In this document: positions 55,836 through 63,766 of the stretch, piece after piece
Numbering within the stretch: position 1 is the first letter of the stretch
Layout of the letters: every line of letters starts with the position of its first letter
NCBI GenBank assembly: GCA_964433875.1
Contig: CAYSSO010000003.1
Location: 28,178 to 92,177 of the forward strand
DNA from: Athalassotoga sp964433875
GTDB taxonomy: Bacteria; Thermotogota; Thermotogae; Mesoaciditogales; Mesoaciditogaceae
Length of the DNA: 64,000 nt
Direction: 5' to 3'
Position numbers and translations under genes: made by a program
Notes under the pieces: model-generated
Told to the model about the DNA's origin: nothing
The model's input: only the letters and a program-made list of their open reading frames with translations
The model's database searches: none

Positions 55836-55908
55836 TGGAGCCGATGGGATTTGAACCCACGACCTCTTCCTTGCGAAGGAAGCGCGCTCCCAACTGCGCC
55901 ACGACCCC
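55836..55908 (-). tRNA. tRNA-Ala (anticodon CGC)
   Basis: Minus-strand cloverleaf. The acceptor stem GGGGTCG pairs with CGGCTCC (one G-U pair), the D stem is GCGC/GCGC, and the anticodon loop TTCGCAA lies between CTTCC and GGAAG. The T arm is GTGGGTTCAAATCCCAT. CCA is encoded at 55833-55835. Confidence 0.94.
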
Positions 55909-55922
55909 TGATACTTTCTTAG

Positions 55923-55950
55923 TTTATCATATAAGATCGCTAATGGTCAA
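55923..55950 (-). promoter_or_regulatory. Candidate promoter of tRNA-Ala
   Basis: On the minus strand TTGACC (55945-55950) and GATAAA (55923-55928) with a 16-base spacer. A start near 55915 lies just before the tRNA. Confidence 0.5.
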
Positions 55951-55985
55951 GATTTGAAACAAATTTTGTGAAGGGAGAGATCAAA

Positions 55986-56498
55986 TTGAAAATTCAGTAC
56001 AAAGCCAGAAATATCGAGATCAGCGATGCGATGAAAAATTACTTCGAGAAGAAAGTCGAAAAGATAGAAAGAATAGTAGACGATCCTTCGGCCGATATAG
56101 AGGTAAAGTTCGAAAAGGAACGCGAAAGTAGCATCGTGGAAGCAACGCTCAAACTTAGATCCATAATAATAAGGGCCAAAGAGACCACGACAGACTTTTA
56201 CGCTTCAATAGACGGCTGCATCGACACAATAGAAAAAAGATTCAAAAGGCTCAAAGAAAGATACACAACGCTCAAGCGAGAAAAACCCCAGCCTCAGACC
56301 AAAGAGGTAGAGGAAGAAGAACAAAAGGTCGTTAAGGTCAAAAAATTCGTACTCTCCCCCATCGATGTAAATGAGGCTATAGTCGAGATGGAAATGCTTG
56401 GCCACCAATTTTTCGTCTTTAGGAATGCCGAAGATGGCCAGATAAATGTGCTCTACAAAAGGGAAGATGGAAATTATGGTCTGATAATTCCGCAGTAG
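55986..56498 (+). CDS. hpf: Ribosome hibernation promoting factor, long form
   Basis: 170 residues. The N-terminal RaiA/HPF domain (IQYKARNIEISDAMKNYFEKKVEKIERI) binds the decoding site, and a linker leads to the C-terminal dimerisation domain (KVKKFVLSPIDVNEAIVEMEMLGHQFFVFRNAEDGQ) that makes 100S ribosomes in most bacteria. The start is the TTG at 55986, 6 bases after GGGAGAG; a GTG at 55968 has no site. It lies alone between a tRNA and the HU gene. Confidence 0.93.
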   Translation: MKIQYKARNIEISDAMKNYFEKKVEKIERIVDDPSADIEVKFEKERESSIVEATLKLRSIIIRAKETTTDFYASIDGCIDTIEKRFKRLKERYTTLKREKPQPQTKEVEEEEQKVVKVKKFVLSPIDVNEAIVEMEMLGHQFFVFRNAEDGQINVLYKREDGNYGLIIPQ

Positions 56499-56597
56499 TC
56501 TCAAATTCATTAATCTTGCGGTCAGACCAATCAATTAGCAAAAAGCAAATCTAAAAATTGGCGAAAATACGGTATATTCTGACATTAACGATATTTA

Positions 56598-56638
56598 AGA
56601 GCAAATAAGCGTATAAATCGCGGATTTGCTCTTTTTTT
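56598..56638 (+). terminator. Intrinsic terminator after hpf
   Basis: AGAGCAAAT (56598-56606), a 17-base loop, ATTTGCTCT (56624-56632) and TTTTTT. It is about 100 bases beyond the hpf stop; those 100 bases contain no gene that I recognise. Confidence 0.8.
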
Positions 56639-56675
56639 CTATGATATTTATCGTTTTTACAGTAATAAAGGACAT

Positions 56676-56704
56676 TTGACAACTTTCAAATTTTGTTGTA
56701 TATT
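56676..56704 (+). promoter_or_regulatory. Promoter of the HU gene
   Basis: TTGACA (56676-56681) and TATATT (56699-56704) with a 17-base spacer. The leader after it contains a hairpin, CGTTAAAT paired with ATTTAGCG around ATGCGTT (about 56713-56735). The two flanking copies of GGACATTT, one before and one after the promoter, may be a control repeat. Confidence 0.75.
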
Positions 56705-56779
56705 TAAGCAACACGTTAAATATGCGTTATTTAGCGATAATTATGGACATTTCCAACATCTGATGAAAGGGGGAACAAC

Positions 56780-57052
56780 ATGAACAAGAAGGAACTGATC
56801 GATAAGGTAGCGGAAGAGACGGGATATCACAAAAAAGAGATCAAAGATGTAGTCGAGGGAGTTCTTACCAGCATAACAAAGGCGCTTGCCGATGGTGAAA
56901 AGGTCCAACTCGTGGGATTTGGAACATTCGAAGTCGTCAAGAGATCTGCTCGCGAGGGAAGAAATCCACAGACTGGTAAGAAGATAAAGATAGCCGAAAG
57001 AAAAGTTCCGAAATTCCGCCCCGGAAAAGCGTTTAAGGAAGAAGTGAAATGA
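56780..57052 (+). CDS. hup: DNA-binding protein HU
   Basis: 90 residues with the complete HU fold: MNKKELIDKVAEETGYHKKE, LADGEKVQLVGFGTFEV, the arm AREGRNPQTGKKIKI and the C-terminal FRPGKAFKEEVK. A nucleoid-compacting dimer. The ATG follows AAAGGGGG, and a strong hairpin terminator follows the stop by 2 bases. Confidence 0.98.
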   Translation: MNKKELIDKVAEETGYHKKEIKDVVEGVLTSITKALADGEKVQLVGFGTFEVVKRSAREGRNPQTGKKIKIAERKVPKFRPGKAFKEEVK

Positions 57053-57054
57053 AA

Positions 57055-57078
57055 AACGCGCCGTCACGGCGCGTTTTC
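57055..57078 (+). terminator. Intrinsic terminator of hup
   Basis: AACGCGCCG, loop TCA, CGGCGCGTT and further T. A 9-base-pair G+C-rich stem, 2 bases after the stop codon. Confidence 0.85.
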
Positions 57079-57085
57079 AATCGAG

Positions 57086-57292
57086 ATGCTTGCACTTACC
57101 ATAATAATATCGATCGTTGGAATAACCTCTCTCATATCGCTTGTATGGAACGTTCATGTCTTTCGCCATTTCGAAAGGGATAAAAGGATAGAAGGAAAGA
57201 TATCCCTTATAATTTACATTTCCTTAAGCGTCTTTGGCGTGGCGCTTTCTGCCTTTTTACTTCTTGTTATTTTTTTCATGATACAACCTTGA
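57086..57292 (+). CDS. Small two-helix membrane protein, unknown
   Basis: 68 residues: helix, charged loop (FRHFERDKRIEGK), helix. It begins 8 bases after the HU terminator, with only ATCGAG as ribosome site, so translation may be weak or dependent on another promoter. Its end overlaps the convergent AIM24-family gene by 36 bases. The hydrophobic-charged-hydrophobic arrangement argues for a real protein; no homologue is recognised. Confidence 0.55.
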   Translation: MLALTIIISIVGITSLISLVWNVHVFRHFERDKRIEGKISLIIYISLSVFGVALSAFLLLVIFFMIQP

Positions 57293-57823
57293 TTGAAAGT
57301 ACATATTTCCTCCTCCGTCGAAGGCATAGAAAGATCTGTCGTCATTTTCGAGAAGGTACGGTTTGTAATTGAGGGAAGGCTCGAAGGCCAAAATATTTTC
57401 CTCATCGATAAAGGTCGTCGAAGAGATCCATTTTTTGTAGATGATCCCGTTCGCACAAAGGAATATTCCGCCTTTGCCGGTTATCTTCAAAAGTAAGTTT
57501 TTGTCTTCGGAAAAGAATTCTCTTGCCCCTCCCCATTTATCATCTGTCGTGAGATCCCCGTGAAAGGCGAGCAGTGCAGATGAATTCGCGTAAAGCGTCT
57601 GGCCGGCGATCTCTATGTACGATATGTCCCCGTAAAATGGAGATAAAATAAGCAATTCCGAAGAATAGGCATCGACGTAAAAAAGGTAAAAATCGTCTGC
57701 CTTCCATTTTGCGTTGATGTCGAAAGCGAAAACCGATTTTGGACGCACAAAGAAACGGTCGCCAATCTCGAGAGAAACCCTCAAAAGAGGATAATAAGGC
57801 TTTCCTATTATCTCGTATTTCAT
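57257..57823 (-). CDS. AIM24-family protein
   Basis: 188 residues with an all-beta AIM24/TIGR00266-like pattern: MKYEIIGKPYYPLLRVSLEIGDRFFVRPKSVFAFD at the start, and an NLLLKITGKGGIFLCANG strand later. The family is widespread in bacteria and yeast mitochondria but its biochemical role is not established. Starts at ATG 57823. It is divergent from the peroxiredoxin gene. Confidence 0.8.
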   Translation of the reverse strand: MKYEIIGKPYYPLLRVSLEIGDRFFVRPKSVFAFDINAKWKADDFYLFYVDAYSSELLILSPFYGDISYIEIAGQTLYANSSALLAFHGDLTTDDKWGGAREFFSEDKNLLLKITGKGGIFLCANGIIYKKWISSTTFIDEENILAFEPSLNYKPYLLENDDRSFYAFDGGGNMYFQSRLYHEKNNKK

Positions 57824-57944
57824 CTGTATATCCCTTTCGGATTCATTTTTATTATTATACCAGACAAAAGGGGAAATCAGATTTTGCGATCTCTTATGTT
57901 ACGAATATTCAAAATTTCTTTATTTGTTTGTAACTATTTTTGGA

Positions 57945-57977
57945 TATAATAAAAATGAAAATCATTAGCATTAATGA
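57945..57977 (+). promoter_or_regulatory. Peroxiredoxin promoter -10 box and overlapping palindromic operator
   Basis: TATAAT (57945-57950) with a -35-like TTGTTT at 15-base spacing. Just downstream is a perfect inverted repeat, TCATTA-GCAT-TAATGA (57962-57977), covering the transcription start and early leader. Its base composition and position recall Fur/PerR-type metal-responsive boxes, though it is not a textbook copy. Confidence 0.55.
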
Positions 57978-57992
57978 AAAGGAGGGTTTAAA

Positions 57993-58637
57993 ATGGAAGG
58001 AGAAGTAAGAATACCTTTAATAGGAGAAAAGGCGCCAGATTTTGAGGCGGTGACGACAAAGGGTAAGGTTAAACTTTCTGACTTTTTGGGGAAATGGGTG
58101 GTGCTCTTTTCACATCCGGCAGACTTCACGCCGGTATGCACGACGGAATTTGCGGCCTTTGCGGAAAAGCAAGATGAATTCAAAAAGCGCAACGTTCAAC
58201 TTATAGGCCTTTCCATCGATAGCGTTTATTCCCATATAGCGTGGATAAGGGAGATTCAAAAATATTTCGGATTCAAAGTGGATTTCCCGGTCATCGCCGA
58301 CCTTGACATGAATGTCGCCCATCTTTACGGCATGATCCATCCCGGAAGCGGAAAGACGGCGACTGTCAGAACTGTTTTTGTGATAGATGACAAAGGCATT
58401 GTCAGGGCGATTTTGTACTATCCGGCCACAAACGGAAGAAATATAGACGAGATCTTAAGACTTGTTGACGCTCTCCAGTACACGGACAAACACGGCGTGG
58501 CGACCCCGGCAAATTGGAAGGTAGGAGAAAAGGTTATCGTTCCAACGCCGCTTACCGTAGACGATGCCGAAAAGAGAATGAAAGAAGATTACGAAAAGGT
58601 AGACTGGTTCTTGGCCTTTAAAAAGTACGAAAAGTGA
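57993..58637 (+). CDS. 1-Cys peroxiredoxin (Prx6-type)
   Basis: 214 residues. Reduces hydrogen and organic peroxides. The peroxidatic Cys49 sits in HPADFTPVCTTEF, with the catalytic Arg in KTATVRTVFVIDD. It is the only cysteine in the protein, so an external thiol must resolve it. The Prx6-type C-terminal extension (KVIVPTPLTVDDAEKRMKEDYEKVDWFLAFKKYEK) is present. AAAAGGAGGG precedes the ATG. An Nramp manganese transporter follows after a terminator, which suits an oxidative-stress pair. Confidence 0.96.
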   Translation: MEGEVRIPLIGEKAPDFEAVTTKGKVKLSDFLGKWVVLFSHPADFTPVCTTEFAAFAEKQDEFKKRNVQLIGLSIDSVYSHIAWIREIQKYFGFKVDFPVIADLDMNVAHLYGMIHPGSGKTATVRTVFVIDDKGIVRAILYYPATNGRNIDEILRLVDALQYTDKHGVATPANWKVGEKVIVPTPLTVDDAEKRMKEDYEKVDWFLAFKKYEK

Positions 58638-58641
58638 AGAT

Positions 58642-58667
58642 GAGGCGCGCACGCGCCTCGTTTTTTT
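58642..58667 (+). terminator. Intrinsic terminator after the peroxiredoxin gene
   Basis: GAGGCGC, loop GCAC, GCGCCTC, then G and seven T. Strong and isolated. Confidence 0.9.
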
Positions 58668-58678
58668 AGGGTGAGAAT

Positions 58679-59968
58679 ATGGAAAAGATCATGAAAAAAA
58701 TGGATCAAAAGACGCTTTTAGATGGAAAATCCGTGCTCGATAAAACGAGCAAAAAACGCGGCCTGGCAAGGCTGATGCCCTTTTTAGGTCCTGCCTTTAT
58801 CGCCTCAGTTGCCTACGTTGATCCGGGAAATTTCGCGACGAATATACAAGGCGGCGCTACCTTTGGGTATGAACTTTTGTGGGTCATCCTCTGGGCAAAT
58901 TTGATGGCCATGTTTATACAGTCGCTTTCTTCAAAACTTGGCATAGCGACGGGAAAAAATCTCGCGACATTGATAAGCGAAAGATACCCCAATGGAATCG
59001 TCTGGTTTTACTGGATTCAGACTGAAATTATAGCGATCTTTACCGATTTAGCCGAGTTCTTAGGCGCGTCGATCGCTTTCCAGTTGCTTTTTGGTGTTCC
59101 TCTCTTTGCCGGGGCAGTGCTTTCGGGAATCGTGACTGTTTTCATTCTTTTCTTTCAAGATTACGGATTTAGGCCTTTTGAGACAGTGATAACCCTGCTT
59201 TTGAGCGTCATAGCCTTTTCTTACGTGACGGAACTTTTTATGAGCAAGCCTAACATTTTTGGAGTTTTAGAAGGAACAATTATTCCAAAATTTTCCGGCG
59301 CAGAAAGCGTGTATATGGCAGCCGGCATCCTCGGAGCAACCGTTATGCCGCATGTCATATACTTGCATTCTGCCCTTACAGAAAATCGAATAAAGGCGCA
59401 AAATGATGACCAGTTAAAGAGATTGCACAAATTCAATTTGTTCGATGTCCTGATCGCCATGGGCATAGCGGGTTTTGTCAACATGGCCATGCTCATGATG
59501 GCAGCCTCTACCTTTCACTTTACAGGCCATCAGGATGTATCTAACATATCGACTGCTTACATGACCCTTATTCCTCTGCTTGGGGGAGCGGCAGGCTTTG
59601 TCTTTGCCATATCCCTGCTTGCCTCGGGCCTTTCCTCTTCGGCTGTTGGAACCATCTCCGGACAGGTACTCATGCAAAGTTTCGTGAAGTTCAAAATACC
59701 GATATGGGCAAGAAGGTTAGTTACCATGATCCCGTCCTTTGTCGTGATATTTTTGGGGATGAATCCTACGAATATCCTTGTCTTTAGCCAGGTCGTTTTG
59801 AGTTTTGGCATAATCTTCGCGCTTGTGCCGCTTATTCAATTCACGAAAGATAAGAAATTGATGGGCAACCTTGTAAATGGGAAATTGACAAATATTTTGA
59901 GTTGGATTATAGCGTCTTCTATAATAGCGCTGAACGTATTCTTGATAATCAGTCAGTTAGGAATTTGA
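58679..59968 (+). CDS. mntH: Nramp-family divalent metal transporter
   Basis: 429 residues with eleven or so membrane helices. The metal-site motif of helix 1 is VDPGNFATNIQGG, and the helix 6 motif is VMPHVIYLHSA; both are diagnostic of Nramp (manganese/iron, proton-coupled). N-terminal KKRGLARLMPFLGPAFIASVAYVDPGN is typical of MntH. It is 12 bases after the terminator of the peroxiredoxin gene. Manganese import for peroxide defence is the likely use. Confidence 0.93.
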   Translation: MEKIMKKMDQKTLLDGKSVLDKTSKKRGLARLMPFLGPAFIASVAYVDPGNFATNIQGGATFGYELLWVILWANLMAMFIQSLSSKLGIATGKNLATLISERYPNGIVWFYWIQTEIIAIFTDLAEFLGASIAFQLLFGVPLFAGAVLSGIVTVFILFFQDYGFRPFETVITLLLSVIAFSYVTELFMSKPNIFGVLEGTIIPKFSGAESVYMAAGILGATVMPHVIYLHSALTENRIKAQNDDQLKRLHKFNLFDVLIAMGIAGFVNMAMLMMAASTFHFTGHQDVSNISTAYMTLIPLLGGAAGFVFAISLLASGLSSSAVGTISGQVLMQSFVKFKIPIWARRLVTMIPSFVVIFLGMNPTNILVFSQVVLSFGIIFALVPLIQFTKDKKLMGNLVNGKLTNILSWIIASSIIALNVFLIISQLGI

Positions 59969-59988
59969 TCTTTCGGCAAAGAAAGATC
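59967..59988 (+). other. Hairpin between mntH and flgB
   Basis: GATCTTTC, loop GGCAAA, GAAAGATC: a perfect 8-base-pair stem overlapping the mntH stop and ending just before the ribosome site of flgB (GGAGG). Not followed by T residues, so it is not a simple terminator; it may affect flgB translation or mRNA stability. Confidence 0.55.
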
Positions 59989-60004
59989 ATTTGGAGGCGA
60001 TAAG

Positions 60005-60319
60005 ATGTTTCAAAACATAGATCTTTTGAAGAGCGCCATGGATGTCTCAACGCTGACGACCCAGGTTATAGCGAACAACATCGCAAACGCAGATACTCCC
60101 AATTTTAAAGCGAGTTATGTCATGATGAAAGTCACAGGCCAAAAGATCGAGCCCGAGATATACACCGATTATTCAACGTCGATAAGCAATGACGGAAACA
60201 ACGTCGATGTGAACCAGCAAATGGCGCTTCTTGCCCAGAACACGATAAGATATGAAACTCTTACGATGCTCGCCTCGATGAATTTCAAAAGGTATGCCGA
60301 CGTTTTAAAGACTGTCTGA
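60005..60319 (+). CDS. flgB: Flagellar basal-body rod protein FlgB
   Basis: 104 residues, on the short side. The rod signature ANNIANADTPNFKA is complete, and the end reads MLASMNFKRYADVLKTV as in FlgB. Forms part of the proximal rod together with FlgC and FliE encoded next. Confidence 0.92.
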   Translation: MFQNIDLLKSAMDVSTLTTQVIANNIANADTPNFKASYVMMKVTGQKIEPEIYTDYSTSISNDGNNVDVNQQMALLAQNTIRYETLTMLASMNFKRYADVLKTV

Positions 60320-60329
60320 GGTGATATGA

Positions 60330-60743
60330 GTGTCTATCTTCAGTGCCATTGATATATCTTCCTCTGGAATGACGGCCCAGCAATTGAGGGTCGATATAAT
60401 CTCAAACAACATAGCCAACGCGAACACAACGCAAACACCGGAGGGCGGACCTTACAGAAAAGAAATACCGATCTTTGCCGAACAGTTCAAAAACACCCCC
60501 GACGGCATCGAGCCCGCGGGCGTTGCGGTCGTGAAGATTGCCCAGGACAATTCTCCATTCAGATTAGTCTACGATCCGTCTAATCCTCTGGCGAATAAGG
60601 ATGGGTACGTTGAGATGCCTAACGTTAATGTTTTAAGGGAAATGGTCGATATGATAGATGCGCAGAGAAATTATGAGGCGAATGCCACCGTTATAAATGA
60701 CGCAAAGACAATGGCAAATGCTGCGCTTCAGATAGGGAAGTGA
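60330..60743 (+). CDS. flgC: Flagellar basal-body rod protein FlgC
   Basis: 137 residues with the FlgC hallmark DISSSGMTAQQLRVDIISNNIANANTTQTPEGGPYRKE and the C-terminal MPNVNVLREMVDMIDAQRNYEANATV. The start is GTG, 6 bases after GAGGTGA. Part of the flagellar rod. Confidence 0.96.
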   Translation: MSIFSAIDISSSGMTAQQLRVDIISNNIANANTTQTPEGGPYRKEIPIFAEQFKNTPDGIEPAGVAVVKIAQDNSPFRLVYDPSNPLANKDGYVEMPNVNVLREMVDMIDAQRNYEANATVINDAKTMANAALQIGK

Positions 60744-60748
60744 TGTAA

Positions 60749-61042
60749 ATGAATCCTGTAAATCCTGTAAACCCTATAGGGCCAATCTCTGGCTCTTCAA
60801 CTCCTCAGGCCCAGTCTTCGGGGCCGGACTTCAAAAAGGTGCTCGCTGACGCGATAAATACCGTTAACTCAACGGTTGAAAAGGCAGATCAAATGACGGC
60901 CGATTTTGCAACTGGGAAGACCTCTGACATACACGCGATCATAATTCAGGCAGAAAAGGCCGACATAATGTTGCAACTGACAACTGACATCACGAACAAA
61001 ATAGTCAACGCTTACGAAGAGATAATGAGAATGCAGATTTAG
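60749..61042 (+). CDS. fliE: Flagellar hook-basal body protein FliE
   Basis: 97 residues. A Pro/Ser-rich start (NPVNPVNPIGPISGSST) is followed by the conserved FKKVLADAINTVNSTVEKAD and HAIIIQAEKADIMLQLTTDITNKIVNAYEEIMRMQI. Connects the MS ring to the rod. It ends in a 4-base overlap with convergent mutL. Confidence 0.93.
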   Translation: MNPVNPVNPIGPISGSSTPQAQSSGPDFKKVLADAINTVNSTVEKADQMTADFATGKTSDIHAIIIQAEKADIMLQLTTDITNKIVNAYEEIMRMQI

Positions 61043-62697
61043 CGGCCGAAGAATCTGTCTAACCTTTTTAACTCTATCGAATACACCAAAGGCCTTCCGT
61101 GAGGGCAAGACCACACTTTTAATTTGTCTATATCGGAAAGTAACTGTTTGATCTCGAGATCGGATATCCTCTCTCCGGTCTTTACGGCCATCTTACACGC
61201 CACATCGGCGAAGAACTCTTCTTTCGGATCGCGCGCGAATGAAATTCTGAAATTCTCTATCGTCGATATAAAGGTCTCCTTCCAATCATCGATCTTAAAG
61301 GAAGGGACGCTCACAAGAAAGCCATCTTTAAAATCGAATCCAAAGGATCTTATCTCCTCTTTGTGATCTCTCCATGTCTCGATCTGTGCCTTGTCCAACT
61401 CTACACGGATCGGATCGACAAGGTTTTGAGAGGAGATCTTTGTCGATTTTATCCTGTCAAAGATGATCCTTTCGTGGGCCGCGTGAACGTCTATGATGTA
61501 GATGGCCGTCTCGCTGTGTGTTATAAGGTACCTGCCCTTTACAACGCCCATTACCTGAGTTTGAGATAGATTTTCTCTTTCTGGAACTTCTTCAGAAATT
61601 TCGAATTTTGGCCTTTCAAAATCGAAATTTTCGCTTTGAACTCTTTGGACTGTCTCTCGTGGACGATCGTAAGAAGAGATGGTATCTGAAAAGTTCGGAC
61701 TTTCTATCGTGGGGATTTTGAAGACATCCGGGGAGGCGAGAGATTCTTTTACAACTCCGGAAACAATTCCGAATATCCTCGATTGATCGCTGAATTTGAC
61801 CTCTAACTTTTGCGGGTGAACGTTGACATCCACCGCCTGAGGAGGTACATCTACGAATATGACGGCTATAGGGAATTCGCCTTTTTTAAGGTGTTCGGCA
61901 TATCCGGCCTCGATTGCCTTCATCAAAAAGGGGCTCTTCACATATCTTCCGTTCACGAAGACGACCTCATTCAACCTGTTCTGCCGCCCGACATCCGGCG
62001 CGCTTATGTAGCCGTGAATCCTTACCCCTCCAACTCTCTTGTCGATGGGGATAAGATCGTAATTTCCAAAGATCATCTTTATTCTCTCCTCAAGAGCCGT
62101 GCCTACGGCTACCTTGTAAATTGTCTCTCCATCCCTTGAAAGTTCGATCTCGATCTCGGATGAGAGAATGAACTTCTCGACGATCTCTGTTACCATCCTC
62201 GCCTCAACTGAGGTTGAACTTAAAAACTTCCTTCTTGCCGGCACGTTGAAGAAAAGATCACTTACGCTTACCCTCGTTCCCTTTGATTTCGGTACCGGAT
62301 AGGTCTCTCCGATTATCCCGCCGATCACCTCGATTGCGTATCCGGTACCTGTATCTGAATTCGCGCTTTCGATCTTCATTTTAGAAACGGCCGCGATCGA
62401 AGCGATAGCCTCTCCGCGAAAGCCAAAGGTTGTAAGGTTAAAGATGTCATCGAAGTTTGCGATCTTCGATGTCGTGTGGGGAAGGACGGCGATTTTAAGA
62501 TCATCCTCGCTCATCCCGTCTCCATCGTCCTCGACGATTATCAAAGACTTTCCACCGTTAGATATAAAGACCTTAACCTTTGATGCGTTGGCGTCTATTG
62601 CGTTTTCAATTAGTTCCTTTACAACCGAAGATGGATGGTCTACCACCTCGCCGGCCGCGATCCTTCTTACGACCTCATCTGGCAGCCTTAATATCAT
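61039..62697 (-). CDS. mutL: DNA mismatch repair protein MutL
   Basis: 552 residues. The GHKL ATPase has LIENAIDANA, EDDGDGM, TSKIANFDDIF and FGFRGEAIASI; GTRVSVSDLFFNVPARRKFL follows. The C-terminal part contains DVHAAHERIIFDR, close to the DQHA(x)2E(x)4E metal site of endonuclease MutL proteins, with Asp in place of the last Glu and Val for Gln. No mutS1 is in the window; the MutS-like ATPase at 6522-8004 is a different kind. Confidence 0.96.
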   Translation of the reverse strand: MILRLPDEVVRRIAAGEVVDHPSSVVKELIENAIDANASKVKVFISNGGKSLIIVEDDGDGMSEDDLKIAVLPHTTSKIANFDDIFNLTTFGFRGEAIASIAAVSKMKIESANSDTGTGYAIEVIGGIIGETYPVPKSKGTRVSVSDLFFNVPARRKFLSSTSVEARMVTEIVEKFILSSEIEIELSRDGETIYKVAVGTALEERIKMIFGNYDLIPIDKRVGGVRIHGYISAPDVGRQNRLNEVVFVNGRYVKSPFLMKAIEAGYAEHLKKGEFPIAVIFVDVPPQAVDVNVHPQKLEVKFSDQSRIFGIVSGVVKESLASPDVFKIPTIESPNFSDTISSYDRPRETVQRVQSENFDFERPKFEISEEVPERENLSQTQVMGVVKGRYLITHSETAIYIIDVHAAHERIIFDRIKSTKISSQNLVDPIRVELDKAQIETWRDHKEEIRSFGFDFKDGFLVSVPSFKIDDWKETFISTIENFRISFARDPKEEFFADVACKMAVKTGERISDLEIKQLLSDIDKLKVWSCPHGRPLVYSIELKRLDRFFGR

Positions 62698-63403
62698 ACC
62701 TCATCTCCATAGCCTTAAAAAGTATCACCGCCGCGCTGACCGAAACATTCAAAGAATCCATCTCCCGCGCCATCGGAATTGAGATTTTGTCGTCGCACCT
62801 TTCAATTACAAGCCTTCTTATGCCCTTCCCTTCATTTCCAAAGACGAATGCGACTGGCCCTTTAAAATTCATCGAGAAGTAGGGCTTTCCTTCCATCGTC
62901 GCCGCGTAAACCCAGATATTTCTCTTTTTTAATATTTCTATGGTTCTTGCGATATTTACCTCGATGCAGATCGGCATTCTGAAAGCGTAACCGGCCGAAG
63001 ACTTTAAAACGGCCGGCGTCACATGAACGCTCCCATCTTTTGGAATGATTATAAGATCAACTCCGGCACCGTACGCGGTTCTTATTATCGCGCCGAAATT
63101 TTGCGGATCCTGAATTTGATCGAGGATCACGACGAACGGATCGTGATCTATGCCGTTGAGTATCTCGATTGTGTCGGAGTAGAGGAAATCTTTTATCTTT
63201 GCGGCGATTCCTTGATGGTCCTTTGAGTGGGCGATCTCTTCTATCTTTTTATCGTCTAAAACTTCGATCTTTAAATTTCTTTTTTCTATTTCATTTCTAA
63301 GATTCCTCATCTCGGAAGAGTTCACATTCGAGATGAATACCTTGGATATGTGAATACCGCTTTTGAGAGCCTCCTCGATCACGTTTCTTCCATAAATTAT
63401 CAC
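62675..63403 (-). CDS. rlmB: 23S rRNA (guanosine-2'-O-)-methyltransferase RlmB-like
   Basis: 242 residues of the SpoU family. An N-terminal substrate-binding region is followed by the knotted methyltransferase domain with motif 1 NFGAIIRTAYGAGVD, motif 2 FVFGNEGKGIRR and motif 3 IPMAREMDSLNVSVSAAV. Position 2251 of 23S rRNA is the known RlmB target. I choose the GTG at 63403 because GAGGTGG lies 6 bases upstream; a GTG at 63412 would overlap it. It overlaps mutL by 23 bases. Confidence 0.92.
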   Translation of the reverse strand: MIIYGRNVIEEALKSGIHISKVFISNVNSSEMRNLRNEIEKRNLKIEVLDDKKIEEIAHSKDHQGIAAKIKDFLYSDTIEILNGIDHDPFVVILDQIQDPQNFGAIIRTAYGAGVDLIIIPKDGSVHVTPAVLKSSAGYAFRMPICIEVNIARTIEILKKRNIWVYAATMEGKPYFSMNFKGPVAFVFGNEGKGIRRLVIERCDDKISIPMAREMDSLNVSVSAAVILFKAMEMRYDIKAAR

Positions 63404-63420
63404 AAGATCCACCTCGATTC

Positions 63421-63426
63421 ATTATA
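63421..63426 (-). promoter_or_regulatory. Extended -10 promoter of rlmB-mutL
   Basis: On the minus strand TGATATAAT gives an extended -10 (TATAAT at 63421-63426). The -35 region is poor (AATACA at 17-base spacing). A start near 63414 lies about 10 bases before the GTG at 63403, giving a very short leader. Confidence 0.5.
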
Positions 63427-63461
63427 TCATAAGAATAATTTTTTGTATTTTGCGAATTCTC

Positions 63462-63490
63462 TTGCTTTGCAATTTATGATATGCTATACT
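63462..63490 (+). promoter_or_regulatory. Promoter of tRNA-Leu
   Basis: TTGCTT (63462-63467) and TATACT (63485-63490) with a 17-base spacer, about 78 bases before the tRNA. The leader between is not recognised. Confidence 0.55.
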
Positions 63491-63567
63491 ATTAGCAACT
63501 ATGGAAAAAATTGGAAACTCGAAAACCTGCTTGACGATTTCAAAATCCATGATGTCAGAAAATACAG

Positions 63568-63660
63568 GCCGAGGTGGTGGAATTGGCNNNNNNNNNNACA
63601 CGCAAGATTCAGGTTCTTGTGGGTGTATAACCCATGCGGGTTCAAGTCCCGCCCTCGGCA
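63568..63660 (+). tRNA. tRNA-Leu (anticodon CAG), interrupted by 10 unknown bases
   Basis: The acceptor stem GCCGAGG pairs with CCTCGGC, the anticodon loop TTCAGGT lies between CAAGA and TCTTG, a long variable arm (TGGGTGTATAACCCA) follows and the T arm is GCGGGTTCAAGTCCCGC. CCA is encoded at 63661-63663. The D loop is masked by ten N. In a normal tRNA-Leu only about two bases (such as AG) separate the flanks, so the N run is longer than the missing sequence. Confidence 0.9.
63588..63597. other. Assembly gap (10 N) in tRNA-Leu D loop
   Basis: Ten unknown bases between GGAATTGGC and ACACGCAAGA. The length does not fit a canonical tRNA-Leu D arm and is best treated as a placeholder. Confidence 0.99.
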
Positions 63661-63694
63661 CCAACTTTTTGTGTTTGAATTTTAGAAAAAAGCG

Positions 63695-63723
63695 TTGACA
63701 AATAAGGTTTTTAAGTATATAAT
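63695..63723 (+). promoter_or_regulatory. Consensus sigma-70 promoter of the terminal lipoprotein gene
   Basis: TTGACA (63695-63700), a 17-base spacer and TATAAT (63718-63723): a perfect consensus, and the strongest promoter in the window. It gives a leader of about 125 bases before the ATG at 63856. Confidence 0.85.
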
Positions 63724-63766
63724 TTCTTGAAAGAGTTTTTATCTCCCGAAAAGGGGGTTAAATAGT

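Noticed and set aside
56499..56597. Possible small RNA between hpf and its terminator
   Set aside because: A TATATT-like box near 56572 has no convincing -35 element, and the region has no other structure beyond the terminator, so the evidence is too thin.
60749..60785. Short repeat AATCCTGTAAA at the start of fliE considered as a repeat element
   Set aside because: It encodes the Asn-Pro-Val repeats at the FliE N-terminus; two or three copies inside a coding region, not a mobile or CRISPR element.
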